Positions 41,102-49,521 of a stretch of 64,000 bases of DNA are shown in pieces. The stretch is from Ilumatobacter coccineus YM16-304 (GTDB taxonomy: Bacteria; Actinomycetota; Acidimicrobiia; Acidimicrobiales; Ilumatobacteraceae). The notes below the pieces were generated by a model. The model had not been told where the DNA came from, searched no databases, and saw only the letters and a program-made list of their open reading frames with translations. Position 1 is the stretch's first letter. Each line of letters begins with the position of its first letter. Location of the stretch: positions 992,001-1,056,000 of the forward strand of contig NC_020520.1 in NCBI RefSeq assembly GCF_000348785.1. The letters run 5' to 3'. Made by a program: the position numbers and the translations under genes.

Positions 41102-43249
41102 ATGACGCAGCACCCCGACTTCGCAGACGAGCAGGCGTACATCGATCACGCGTACGAGTGCTTGGAAACCAGCCGCCTGGCTGCGTTCAAGATCCGCGAC
41201 ATGAACGAAGCCGACATGGGCGGCACGTTCCAGGCGCGCTTCGAACGCAACGCGTTCGACGGCGCCGTCGTGCGGCGACTCGAAGACCTCGACCTCGGCG
41301 ATGCGTCGCTGGTGTTCGGTCGGATCGACCGGGTCGCCGAGTCACCCGATCAGTTCGAGTCGTTCCACATCGGCCGACTCGCCGTCGCCGACGAAGAGCG
41401 TGAACCCGTCGTGATCGACTGGCGTGCGCCCGTCGCCGAGCCGTTCTACCGGGCGACCGGCCGCGACCCGATGGGGCTCGCTCGTCGGCGCCACTTCTCG
41501 ATCGAGGGTCGCAACCTGCTCGGCATCGAAGACGAGTTGTTCGGCGCCGGCCACCTCGGCGTCGGCCACGACGACGGACTCGACGGCGGCTCCGGCGGTG
41601 TGGTCTCGGCCGACTCGGGGCTGCGCGGCTACTCGACGCTGCTCGCCTCGCTCGAACGTGGACGCACCGGCACGCTCGGCGACATCGTCGCCACCATCCA
41701 GGGTGAGCAAGACGAGATCATCCGCTCGCCGCAGCACGGTGTGCTCGTCGTGCAGGGTGGCCCGGGTACGGGCAAGACGGTCGTGGCGCTGCACCGTGCC
41801 GCCTACCTGCTCTACACCCACCGGTTCCCGCTCGAAGACCAGGGCGTGCTCGTCATCGGGCCGAACCGTGTCTTCCTGCGCTACATCGAACGGGTGCTCC
41901 CGTCGCTCGGCGAGGCCGGCGTCGAGCAGGTCGTGCTCGCCGATCTCGTCCGCGGTGTGCAGTACCTGCGACCCGGAGACGAGGGAGACGATTCGCCCGA
42001 CACGGCGCGCCTCAAGGGTGAGGATCGCATGTCGGACCTCATCGACAACGCGGTCGCCGATCGCCGCCGCCCGCTCAAAGACGACGTCGTCTTACCGTTC
42101 GGCGCCGAGTACATCCGTCTGCGGGCACAGGAGAGCGCCCGCATCGTCAAGAACGCGCGTCGCCGTTTCAAGCGGCACAACGCCGGCCGTCGCTACGTCG
42201 AGAACGAGGTCTACGCCGCGTTCGCCGCCTCGTCACGCGATGCCGAGGTCGGGCCGCGCCAGATCAAGGACGCGTTCCGCGGCACGCTCGAGATGCGTGA
42301 AGTGCTCGACCGGATGTGGCCGGTGCTCACCCCGGCGCAATTGCTCCACGACCTGTTCGGATCGAAGGCGCTCCTCAAGCTCGCCGCTCGCGGCGTCATG
42401 TCGGAGACGGAGGCGCTGTTGCTGTTCCGGCCGCGGTCGGCATCGGTCGACGACGTCCGCTGGACGCTCGCCGACGTCGCGCTGCTCGACGACGCGTTCG
42501 ACGTGCTCGGCCCCAAGCCGGGCAAGGGTGGCAAGCTCGACGAGTTCGACGAGATCCGCACGTACGGACACATCGTGATCGACGAGGTGCAAGACCTCAC
42601 GCCGATGCAGTTGAAGATGGCCACGCGTCGTTCGCTCAGCGGTTCGATGACGATCGTCGGCGACATCGCCCAGGCCACCGGAGCACTCGCGCCCGACGGC
42701 TGGGACGACGTGCTGCAGTACCTGCCCGATCGCAAGCCACCGCGGGTCATCGGCCTGTCGGTCGGCTACCGCATCCCCGGCCAGATCATGGAGCTCGCCA
42801 CCAAGGTCATGGCGGCCGCCACGCCGGGCCTGCGAGCGCCCGAGTCGGTGCGCGTCGGTGACGTCGGCCCGTCGATCGTGCGCGCCCCGTCGCTCGCGGA
42901 GCTGCCCGACACGGTTCGTCGCGAGGTCGAACTGATGGCCGAGGCGATCCCCGGCGCGAGCCTCGGTGTGGTGGCGCCCGACGGCATGCTGCTCGACATC
43001 TCCGAGGCGCTGACCGCTGCTGGTGTCAACCACGGCACGGCGACGCGAACGGGCCTCGATGCCGGCGTCACCCTCGTGCCGGTGAGCGTGGTCAAGGGGC
43101 TCGAACTCGACGGCGTCATCGTGGTCGAGCCGAGCCGCATCGTGTCCGACATCGAACACGGTATGCGAGCGCTCTACGTCGCGCTCACCCGCTCGACGCA
43201 ACGCCTCACGGTCGTCCACGCCGACGACCTCCCAGCCCCGATGCGCTGA
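41102..43249 (+). CDS. helD: HelD-like SF1 helicase (RNA polymerase-associated)
   Basis: HelD-family ATPases bind RNA polymerase and recycle it; some actinobacterial forms give rifamycin tolerance. The 715-residue protein has the N-terminal coiled-coil-like region, IDWRAPVAEPFYRAT, Walker A GGPGTGKT at 219-226 with VALHRAAYLLYTHR, and VIDEVQDLTPMQLKM (Walker B). Late motifs GDIAQATG, GYRIPGQIMEL, and ALYVALTRSTQRLTVVHADDL are also present. Length and the early IDWRAP motif fit HelD better than UvrD. ATG at 41102; a TAGCAT box lies 10 nt upstream. The drug-tolerance role is inferred. Confidence 0.88.
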   Translation: MTQHPDFADEQAYIDHAYECLETSRLAAFKIRDMNEADMGGTFQARFERNAFDGAVVRRLEDLDLGDASLVFGRIDRVAESPDQFESFHIGRLAVADEEREPVVIDWRAPVAEPFYRATGRDPMGLARRRHFSIEGRNLLGIEDELFGAGHLGVGHDDGLDGGSGGVVSADSGLRGYSTLLASLERGRTGTLGDIVATIQGEQDEIIRSPQHGVLVVQGGPGTGKTVVALHRAAYLLYTHRFPLEDQGVLVIGPNRVFLRYIERVLPSLGEAGVEQVVLADLVRGVQYLRPGDEGDDSPDTARLKGEDRMSDLIDNAVADRRRPLKDDVVLPFGAEYIRLRAQESARIVKNARRRFKRHNAGRRYVENEVYAAFAASSRDAEVGPRQIKDAFRGTLEMREVLDRMWPVLTPAQLLHDLFGSKALLKLAARGVMSETEALLLFRPRSASVDDVRWTLADVALLDDAFDVLGPKPGKGGKLDEFDEIRTYGHIVIDEVQDLTPMQLKMATRRSLSGSMTIVGDIAQATGALAPDGWDDVLQYLPDRKPPRVIGLSVGYRIPGQIMELATKVMAAATPGLRAPESVRVGDVGPSIVRAPSLAELPDTVRREVELMAEAIPGASLGVVAPDGMLLDISEALTAAGVNHGTATRTGLDAGVTLVPVSVVKGLELDGVIVVEPSRIVSDIEHGMRALYVALTRSTQRLTVVHADDLPAPMR

Positions 43250-43275
43250 GCTCGCATTAGCCGGCCTCGATCGAC

Positions 43276-44013
43276 TCAACCGAGAAGCAGCGAGAGCACG
43301 GCCTCGAGATCGCTCCGGTTGGCGCCGTCGGACCAGCAAGGGTGCGCGGCGTCGTGGAATGCTCGACGAGCAGCGGTCAGGCGCTTTCGATCCTTCTTCG
43401 TCATGGCCTCGGCCCATTGCTCCAGCGACGAATCTCGCGCTGCGCACATGAGGAGCGTCGCGAGATCGCGCTCGTGTTTCTGCTTGTCGAAACGGGAGGC
43501 GGAGATCACCTCGGTCGCTGCAGCTGACTTTGCGATGATCGCACCCAGCAGATTCGGAGTGCGGACTTCGAACCGCGCCGTCGCGAGTTCGACGATGACA
43601 GGCTCCGCACGTTTGACCGCCTGGGTGGCACCGGGCGCCTGCACGACACGTCCCTTCCCGGTCTCGACCGGACCCCGCCCGAGCCCGTCGGGTGCGAGGA
43701 GATCGATCTTGGCGTCGCCCTTGACGAAGCGGACGATCCCCTCAGACGACTGTTCCGAGCCGAAGCCGTCGGCAACGAGCGCATCAGCGACGTTTCGCAG
43801 CGCAGCGCGGGTGTGCGAGCGGACGTCGACCACGATGTCGCCGTCGTCGGTCGCCCGGGGTACATCGACGCCCCAGATGGTTGCGTGGATGGCCGCCATC
43901 TGGCCGCCGACGACCGCCCACGCCTGAGTGTCGGTCGAGGCGACCAAGCGGCCGATCGCCGTCCACGTGGCAAGGCCAGCAGGGTGGAGTCGGCTGAAGT
44001 CGACGGTGGTCAT
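43276..44013 (-). CDS. nucleotidyltransferase-like (AbiEii/MNT-type) toxin candidate
   Basis: The 245-residue protein has VVGGQMAAIHATIWG followed by RATDDGDIVVDV, a GG-x-T-D-x-D pattern like minimal nucleotidyltransferases of AbiE-type systems. Further helices carry KGDAKIDLLAPDGLG and FDKQKHERDLATLL. It overlaps the upstream HTH gene by 4 nt (ATGA). The pair looks like a type IV-style toxin-antitoxin or defence module. No activity can be proven from sequence. Confidence 0.65.
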   Translation of the reverse strand: MTTVDFSRLHPAGLATWTAIGRLVASTDTQAWAVVGGQMAAIHATIWGVDVPRATDDGDIVVDVRSHTRAALRNVADALVADGFGSEQSSEGIVRFVKGDAKIDLLAPDGLGRGPVETGKGRVVQAPGATQAVKRAEPVIVELATARFEVRTPNLLGAIIAKSAAATEVISASRFDKQKHERDLATLLMCAARDSSLEQWAEAMTKKDRKRLTAARRAFHDAAHPCWSDGANRSDLEAVLSLLLG

Positions 44014-44618
44014 CGGACGACGCGGAGCGCCTCGGCGGCAGCGCGTGTGTCGGCGGCATCGAGCAGATCGAGCACGGCAACGATCGGTGGCATGAAACGG
44101 CGGTCGATGTCGGTGAGGTCATCGACGATGCGAAGTACGACATTCGGGTCACCCGCGTTCGGATCAGCGTGAAACTCGGAGCGGAACGCCGCGGCGTCCT
44201 GAGCGCTGATGTAGAGATCGCGCTGTACCGTCCGGCCGATTCCAGCACCGTGATGGATGGCGGCGTGCGCGCCGCCGTGGCGAACACGCTGGTCGTGGTC
44301 GATGCGGCCGTCGAGGGCGGGCAGTATGCGGACCCGCTCGTTGCGGCTTCGTCGGCGCACGAGACGAGCGAGGTCGATGGCCTCGTCGACGTCGTTGGGC
44401 GGCTCAGCGTCGAGCACCTTTGCCCAGGCGGCACGTTCGGCGAGGGGGCGGCCTCGTTGTGGCCGCAGGATGCGATATCGGTGTAACGAGTCGGCGTCGA
44501 TGGCCCAGCTGCGACCGAAACGCTCTGCATCCAGTTCGCCAGCGTCGATGAGCCGGCCCACCTGAACGTGGGACACGCCGAGTGCTTCGGCGGCCTGATC
44601 GACACTGAGCGGAGCCAT
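44010..44618 (-). CDS. HTH (excisionase-like) protein, antitoxin/repressor candidate
   Basis: The 202-residue protein begins with an HTH_17 domain: LSVDQAAEALGVSHVQVGRLI, then GELDAERFGRSWAIDADSLHRY. The remainder is helical and Arg-rich, followed by an Asp-rich C-terminal segment. The gene is preceded by an 11-bp inverted repeat overlapping the -10 region (44633-44662), the expected site for autoregulation. It is translationally coupled to the nucleotidyltransferase gene. Confidence 0.7.
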   Translation of the reverse strand: MAPLSVDQAAEALGVSHVQVGRLIDAGELDAERFGRSWAIDADSLHRYRILRPQRGRPLAERAAWAKVLDAEPPNDVDEAIDLARLVRRRSRNERVRILPALDGRIDHDQRVRHGGAHAAIHHGAGIGRTVQRDLYISAQDAAAFRSEFHADPNAGDPNVVLRIVDDLTDIDRRFMPPIVAVLDLLDAADTRAAAEALRVVR

Positions 44619-44632
44619 ACCGACAAGGTACG

Positions 44633-44662
44633 AATAATACGTTAGATATGCAACGTATTATT
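44633..44662 (-). promoter_or_regulatory. perfect 11-bp inverted-repeat operator/promoter of the HTH-nucleotidyltransferase pair
   Basis: AATAATACGTT (44633-44643) and AACGTATTATT (44652-44662) are exact inverted repeats with an 8-nt spacer. The sequence is AT-rich in a GC-rich genome and contains TATTAT on the minus strand as a likely -10 box 15-20 nt before the ATG at 44618. A repressor dimer bound here would block transcription. Confidence 0.6.
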
Positions 44663-44847
44663 TGACCGGTGTCGATGGTGCTCCCGGTTCCTCTGTCCAC
44701 GCTGACAGCCGGAGTTCAAGTTCCCTTTCCGAAATGCGGTGGAATCGCTGATTTCGGGCGAGCTACGTTGTTCGGCATGATCATCTGAGTCGTCCTTTTC
44801 CGACCGCACGCCCGATCCCGGGTTGCACGCAACACGAGGAGACACGC

Positions 44848-45333
44848 ATGAACGAACTCAGCACCACCGCTCCCGCATTCGTCGAGATGGCCCACCGCAT
44901 CGTGTGGGCCACCGCCGCCACCGTCAGCAGCACGGGGCAACCGCGATCACGCATCGTCCACCCCATCTGGGAGTGGGACGGCAGTGAACTCGTCGGCTGG
45001 TTCGGCACCTTTCCCGGGTCGCCGAAGACCGACGACCTCGCACACGAATCGCGCCTGAGCCTCACCTACTGGAGCCCCGAGCACGACACGTGCACCGCCG
45101 ACTGCGACAGTCGATGGGTCGAATCCTCCGAGGGGCGACACGCCGTGTGGGATCGGTTCCTCAACGGACCCGAACCCGTCGGCTTCGACCCGACGCTGAT
45201 TCCGGGATGGACCGACCCCGACGCCCCCGGCTTCGCGGTGCTCGAACTCCGACCGACGTGGCTGCGGGTGTTCCCCGGCACGATGCTGCTGAGCGGCACC
45301 GGCGACGTGCTGACCTGGCGTCAGTCGCAGTGA
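44848..45333 (+). CDS. pyridoxamine-5'-phosphate oxidase-family (split-barrel flavin) protein
   Basis: The 161-residue protein has the split beta-barrel pattern TVSSTGQPRSRIVHPIWEWDGSELVGW, SPKTDDLAHESRLSLTYW and the C-terminal FAVLELRPTWLRVFPG. Such proteins bind FMN, F420 or heme; the real ligand is unknown. A strong Shine-Dalgarno (GAGGAG) lies 7 nt before the ATG, in contrast to many leaderless neighbours. Its end overlaps the convergent gene by 13 nt. Confidence 0.8.
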   Translation: MNELSTTAPAFVEMAHRIVWATAATVSSTGQPRSRIVHPIWEWDGSELVGWFGTFPGSPKTDDLAHESRLSLTYWSPEHDTCTADCDSRWVESSEGRHAVWDRFLNGPEPVGFDPTLIPGWTDPDAPGFAVLELRPTWLRVFPGTMLLSGTGDVLTWRQSQ

Positions 45334-46604
45334 CCCAGCACGCACCGATCGGCTGACGCGGCGATGTCGGGCGGGGCATCGATGTGGAAGAACGTCGGCC
45401 GGTAGAACGACGTGGCGGTGCCGTCCCAGCGATTGTGTGACAACGACACAGTCAACGGGGCGTCGCCGACCTCGTCATTCTGTCCATCGGCCCACGACGC
45501 GAAGTATGTGTTGCAGTCCACATCGCACTTCGGCTGCGCCCGGAACCGAGCGATCTCGTCGAACGGACCCGTCGGACGGCGGGCCTGCTCGACCACGATC
45601 TCGTCACCCCACCAGTCGTCGAGCTTCGTCACCGCCGTCCAGTGATTGTTGCGGAACAGGAACTGTGTCGGGCTGGCGAAACGACCCGACTGATCGATGA
45701 TCGGCACGGCCTGCGACTTGTCGAGCACCCACTCGAGACCGTTCCAGTACCGGTACGGCTCGAACAGTTGCCCGCGCGGCACGCGGGCCACGGTGACCCG
45801 ATCGGAACACGACCGGTCGTGAGCGAGGACACCGAAGATGTACGGGTCGAACCCGAACTGTCGGTGGCACTGGGCGAAGAAGTAGGTCCACTCGGCGTCG
45901 GACTCGATCGAGAACCCGTACAGATCGGCCGACACGTCGTACGCCGTGCCGTACCACTCGACGTTCCACGTCTCGGGGTTTACCCGGGCAACACGGGTGG
46001 CGACGGGCACCGTGAAGTCGAGGTAGCCGTCGCCCGGCGGGGGAGCGTCGGGATCATCGGGGTCGGGCTCCGGGAGCGGGATCTCGCGCATCTCGGCGAC
46101 GTACACGTACACGTTGCCGTCGGTCCCCATCGCCGCGTCGAGCGGCCAGTGCCAGGTGACCATCGGCGTCGTCTGGTCGGCGAACAGCCACGACCTCGGG
46201 TTCGACGTCGTCCCGCTGCGCAGCAGGGTGAAACAGTTGGCGTGCTGCACCATCCCGATGTTGTGCAGCACCCGGATGCCGCCGTTGGGGAGGCGCATCT
46301 TGGCGTCTTGGAACGTCCACAGCACCTCGCCCGACGGGAGCGGCAGCGTGCGCGGATAGTCGGCGCCGATGATGCTCGCCGGTTCGGAGAAGAAGAGCGT
46401 GTCGAGCGACGCCGGTGTCGTGTCGGGCAGGCAGATGTCGGGAGCGAGCAACGACTCGTGCTCCACCTCGAACCCGACCACGCCCGGTGGAAGCGACTCG
46501 GTCAACGGCTCCGGAGTCGGTTCGGGTGCGGCGGTCGCACTCGTGGCGATCGCTCCGGCCATCGCCGCGGCCGCGCAGATCACCGATGCCACCTGCCGAA
46601 TCAT
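45321..46604 (-). CDS. secreted DUF4185-like beta-propeller protein
   Basis: The 427-residue protein starts with a Sec signal peptide (ASVICAAAAMAGAIATSATAA, cleaved near residue 26). The mature part is rich in Trp, Tyr and Phe, with motifs like LPSGEVLWTFQDAK, FADQTTPMVTWHWPLDAAMG and VEQARRPTGPFDEI, resembling DUF4185/five-bladed glycosidase-like propellers. Several Cys could form disulphides outside the cell. CAGACT lies 7 nt before the ATG. Substrate unknown. Confidence 0.65.
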   Translation of the reverse strand: MIRQVASVICAAAAMAGAIATSATAAPEPTPEPLTESLPPGVVGFEVEHESLLAPDICLPDTTPASLDTLFFSEPASIIGADYPRTLPLPSGEVLWTFQDAKMRLPNGGIRVLHNIGMVQHANCFTLLRSGTTSNPRSWLFADQTTPMVTWHWPLDAAMGTDGNVYVYVAEMREIPLPEPDPDDPDAPPPGDGYLDFTVPVATRVARVNPETWNVEWYGTAYDVSADLYGFSIESDAEWTYFFAQCHRQFGFDPYIFGVLAHDRSCSDRVTVARVPRGQLFEPYRYWNGLEWVLDKSQAVPIIDQSGRFASPTQFLFRNNHWTAVTKLDDWWGDEIVVEQARRPTGPFDEIARFRAQPKCDVDCNTYFASWADGQNDEVGDAPLTVSLSHNRWDGTATSFYRPTFFHIDAPPDIAASADRCVLGHCD

Positions 46605-46668
46605 CCGGGCAAGTCTGCCTCAGCGGGGGGCGTCCGCCACGTCAGCGGCGTGGACGGGAGGGGCCAGC

Positions 46669-47175
46669 TCAGCCGTCGCCGGTGAACTGATCGATGAGAT
46701 CGGTCAGCAGGCTGAACGCCTTGTCGGCATCGGCCGGACGGTTCGCATCGACTGCGGTCCGGGCCATGTCGACGGTGGCTTGGATGCCGTTGAGAAGTTC
46801 GGGTCGATCGGCTTCGATCTCGCTGCGGATTGCCGCCCAGGCCCCTTCGATGCGGGCGATCGTCTCGTCTTCGTCGCCCTCGGCGGCGATCTCCGAACTC
46901 AGGCGGCTCATGTCGATGCCGATCTCCGGCAGCAGTTCACCGGCCGTTCCCTCGATCGCGACCGTCGTCGCTGGTGCATCGGGATCGACGATCTTCTCGC
47001 CGTCGAGGGGAGTGACGTCGTCGTCGGCGATCTCGCGCCCCTCACCGCCCGTGAGGTCGGCCTCGTCGAGGACGTTCGGATCGTCGGTGGTCGTGGTGCC
47101 GCACGCGGACAGGCCGAGCACGATCGCTGCAAGCACCAGCATCGGGCGACGGAGTTCGGGGGAGTGACCGCTCAT
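46669..47175 (-). CDS. small lipoprotein of unknown function
   Basis: The 168-residue protein has a lipobox LGLSAC at the end of a short signal (RRPMLVLAAIVLGLSAC), an acidic linker rich in Asp, Glu and Thr, and a C-terminal helical region (IARIEGAWAAIRSEIEADRPELLNGI split) likely to form a bundle. I do not recognise the family. The ATG at 47175 is preferred; the frame to 47262 is in the upstream spacer. Confidence 0.65.
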   Translation of the reverse strand: MSGHSPELRRPMLVLAAIVLGLSACGTTTTDDPNVLDEADLTGGEGREIADDDVTPLDGEKIVDPDAPATTVAIEGTAGELLPEIGIDMSRLSSEIAAEGDEDETIARIEGAWAAIRSEIEADRPELLNGIQATVDMARTAVDANRPADADKAFSLLTDLIDQFTGDG

Positions 47176-47274
47176 GCCGCTGAGTCTGCCCGCTGCCGGG
47201 CCGAGAGTGGTGGCATCACGCCGAGTGGTTCGTGAAACGTTCGCGACGGTGCCCGACGGCACGGTGAAACGCGG

Positions 47275-47934
47275 TCAGCCGGTGACGAGGATGCGCTCGC
47301 TCGCGAACGAGCCGACGCCGACGTGGCGTCCGTCGATCTCGATGGTGAGCGTGCCGTCGGGCGACGACGCGGTGACCGTGCCGCGCTCGCCGGGCTGGAT
47401 CGACGACTCCTCGAGAAACTCGAGCAGGCCGGGTTCGAACTCGAGTTCTTCGGTGATGCGGCGCACGGTGAACTCGTGGCCGACTGCGACGCTGGCGAGC
47501 GGTTCGGAGTCGGGCGCCACGTACTGGCTGCCCGGAATCGGGTTGCCGTGCGGGCACGTGGTGGGGTCGCCGAGGAGGTCGATCATCGCCGTTTCGACCG
47601 AATCGCTGATGACGTGTTCCCACTTGCCGGCCTCGTGGTGCGCTTCAGCCCACGACAGCTTCAAGATGTCGGTGAGGAAGCGCTCGGCGAGACGGTGGCG
47701 GCGCACGACCGACTCGGCCAGCTTGCGGCCGGTGTCGGTCAGGCGGATGCCGTCATCGGACGTGATGAGGCCCTCGGCTTCGAGGCGCTTCATCATCTCG
47801 CTGACCGCCGGGCGGCTCACCTGGAGGCGTTCGGCGATGCGAGCTTGGATGACGTCGAGATCGTCTTCCCGCAGCTCGAAGATGCATTCGCAGTACTCCT
47901 CGAAGGCTGGGTGATGTTCTCCGGCGGCGGGCAT
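47275..47934 (-). CDS. DtxR/MntR family metal-dependent regulator
   Basis: The protein has 219 residues. An N-terminal winged helix comes first (IAERLQVSRPAVSEMMKRLEAEGL in parts), then a dimerisation domain and a C-terminal FeoA/SH3-like domain. The DtxR ancillary metal residues are kept (VRRHRLAERFL; HH near 99-100; E106 and H107). The primary-site Met and Cys of DtxR are replaced by Glu13 and Gly103, and Glu16 aligns with an MntR ligand. The metal could therefore be manganese rather than iron; this is inferred. The ATG at 47934 follows a TACACT box by 7 nt. Confidence 0.85.
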   Translation of the reverse strand: MPAAGEHHPAFEEYCECIFELREDDLDVIQARIAERLQVSRPAVSEMMKRLEAEGLITSDDGIRLTDTGRKLAESVVRRHRLAERFLTDILKLSWAEAHHEAGKWEHVISDSVETAMIDLLGDPTTCPHGNPIPGSQYVAPDSEPLASVAVGHEFTVRRITEELEFEPGLLEFLEESSIQPGERGTVTASSPDGTLTIEIDGRHVGVGSFASERILVTG

Positions 47935-47941
47935 GAACGGC

Positions 47942-47947
47942 AGTGTA
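47942..47947 (-). promoter_or_regulatory. TACACT -10-like box for the DtxR-type gene
   Basis: On the minus strand TACACT lies 7 nt before the ATG at 47934. The 126-nt gap to the divergent LCP gene holds both promoters. Confidence 0.5.
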
Positions 47948-48047
47948 TCTCTACCGCTCCGCCCTGTCGCCAGGTGCTCTGACAACACCTGCGAAATCGT
48001 CTGTAAATAGTTATTGCGGTTGACGAGGATCGGGTCGCTGGAGGCCG

Positions 48048-48053
48048 TAGTTT
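48048..48053 (+). promoter_or_regulatory. TAGTTT -10-like box for the LCP gene
   Basis: TAGTTT is followed by 7 nt and GTG at 48061, which decides the start over a TTG at 48055. Confidence 0.5.
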
Positions 48054-48060
48054 CTTGGCC

Positions 48061-49473
48061 GTGATCGACGACCGTGACCTTGGAGTCTTCGACGGCTTGC
48101 GCCGTCTCGAGAACGATTGGGATGCCGAACGAGACGCATCCGAACCCACCGAACGGCCGACGACCTCGGCCGGAATCAGCGCGCAACTCGCCGCGTCGAT
48201 CGTGCTGCCTGGCAGCGCCGCCCTTCGCCGGGCGCCGTTCGTCGCCATCGGCCTCCTCGGCCTCGGCGTCGTGCTGCCGATCGTGCTGCTGGCGCTGATC
48301 TACGTCAACCGCAGCGAACTCGTCGGCTTCGCGCTCGACCCCACCTTCCTGCTCGCCGCCATGATCGTCGGCCTGCTCGCAGTGATCACCCGTTTCATCG
48401 CCATCGGTGAGATCGCCGCCCGCTTCCGCCACACGGCCGGCATCTGGCTCAAGACCTCGATCGCTGCCGCCGTCGTCGTGGCCGGAAGCCTCCCGGTGCT
48501 CGCCGGTGTGAGCGACGTCAACTCGGCTCGCTCGGCGCTCGGCGGTGTGTTCGCCTCCGAGAGTTCCGATCCGCTGTTCAGCCCCGACGGCTCGGCCACG
48601 TCGACCTCGTCGGCCCCCGTCGATCCGTCGGCGGTGAAGAACGTCCTCATCATGGGCGGCGACGCCGGCCCCGGGCGGTGGGGGATGCGCACCGACACGA
48701 TGATGCTCGTGACCGTGCACGAAGCCTCGGGCCGCGTGGCGCTCACCTCGATCCCGCGCAACCTCACCTCGCTGCAGTTCCCGCCGGGATCGCCCCTCGC
48801 CGCCGAGTTCCCCAACGGCTTCGACGATCTCGCCAACGCGCTGTTCACCCACGTCAACTCCGACCCGGCACTGGTCGAGTACTACGGAGCGAGCGGTCTG
48901 CAGCCGGAGGCGATTGCACTGGTCGAAGCACTCGGCTACTCGCTCGACGTCGAGATCGACGACTTCGCGCTGGTCAACATGCAGGGCTTCACCGAGGTGA
49001 TCGACGCGGTCGGCGGCGTCACCCTCGAACTCGCACAGAGCGTGCCGCTGCCGCCGAGCCTTCCGGGCGAACGCGAGTTGCCGACCTCGATCGGTCCGGG
49101 CGTCGTCGAGATGGACGGTGCGCTCGCCATCGCCTACGCCCGGTCGCGCTCGGCCGACTCCGACTATCAGCGCATGGGTCGTCAGCGTCAGCTCATGGCG
49201 GCGCTCGGCTCGCAGGTGTCGGCGACCGACGCGCTCGGAGCCTTCGGCAGCGTGACCGGCGCGCTCGACGACTCGATGCGCACCTCGCTGTCGTCGGGTG
49301 AGTTCAACGACCTGCTCGATCGCCTCGGCGACAACTCGGCGATCAGCGAATCGGTCGGCCTCGCCCCGCCGCTGATCACGCCGGGCAACCCCGACTACGC
49401 CCAGATCCGCGACATCGTCAACTCGGTGCAGGCCGCCGTCATCGCCGGCCAGCCCTCCGGCTACGCCACCTGA
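48061..49473 (+). CDS. LytR-CpsA-Psr (LCP) family cell-wall ligase
   Basis: LCP proteins attach glycopolymers to peptidoglycan. The 470-residue protein has three hydrophobic segments in the first 150 residues and an extracytoplasmic LCP domain. That domain has RWGMRTDTMMLVTVHEASG, ALTSIPRNLTSLQ, VNMQGFTEVIDAVGGVTLEL, and the catalytic-site Arg cluster in AIAYARSRSADSDYQRMGRQRQ split into two parts. Length and topology are typical. The GTG at 48061 has a leaderless box. It diverges from the DtxR-type gene. Confidence 0.88.
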   Translation: MIDDRDLGVFDGLRRLENDWDAERDASEPTERPTTSAGISAQLAASIVLPGSAALRRAPFVAIGLLGLGVVLPIVLLALIYVNRSELVGFALDPTFLLAAMIVGLLAVITRFIAIGEIAARFRHTAGIWLKTSIAAAVVVAGSLPVLAGVSDVNSARSALGGVFASESSDPLFSPDGSATSTSSAPVDPSAVKNVLIMGGDAGPGRWGMRTDTMMLVTVHEASGRVALTSIPRNLTSLQFPPGSPLAAEFPNGFDDLANALFTHVNSDPALVEYYGASGLQPEAIALVEALGYSLDVEIDDFALVNMQGFTEVIDAVGGVTLELAQSVPLPPSLPGERELPTSIGPGVVEMDGALAIAYARSRSADSDYQRMGRQRQLMAALGSQVSATDALGAFGSVTGALDDSMRTSLSSGEFNDLLDRLGDNSAISESVGLAPPLITPGNPDYAQIRDIVNSVQAAVIAGQPSGYAT

Positions 49474-49477
49474 CCGC

Positions 49478-49516
49478 AAGTTGATGACATCGCTCCGGGA
49501 GCCGCGTCACCAGCTT
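49478..49516. repeat. REP-like 39-nt palindrome (copy 5)
   Basis: AAGTTGATGACATCGCTCC, central G, GGAGCCGCGTCACCAGCTT. It starts 4 nt after the LCP stop. It is the same family as copies 1-4, 17 kb away, with a few mismatches between the arms. Confidence 0.75.
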
Positions 49517-49521
49517 CGAGC

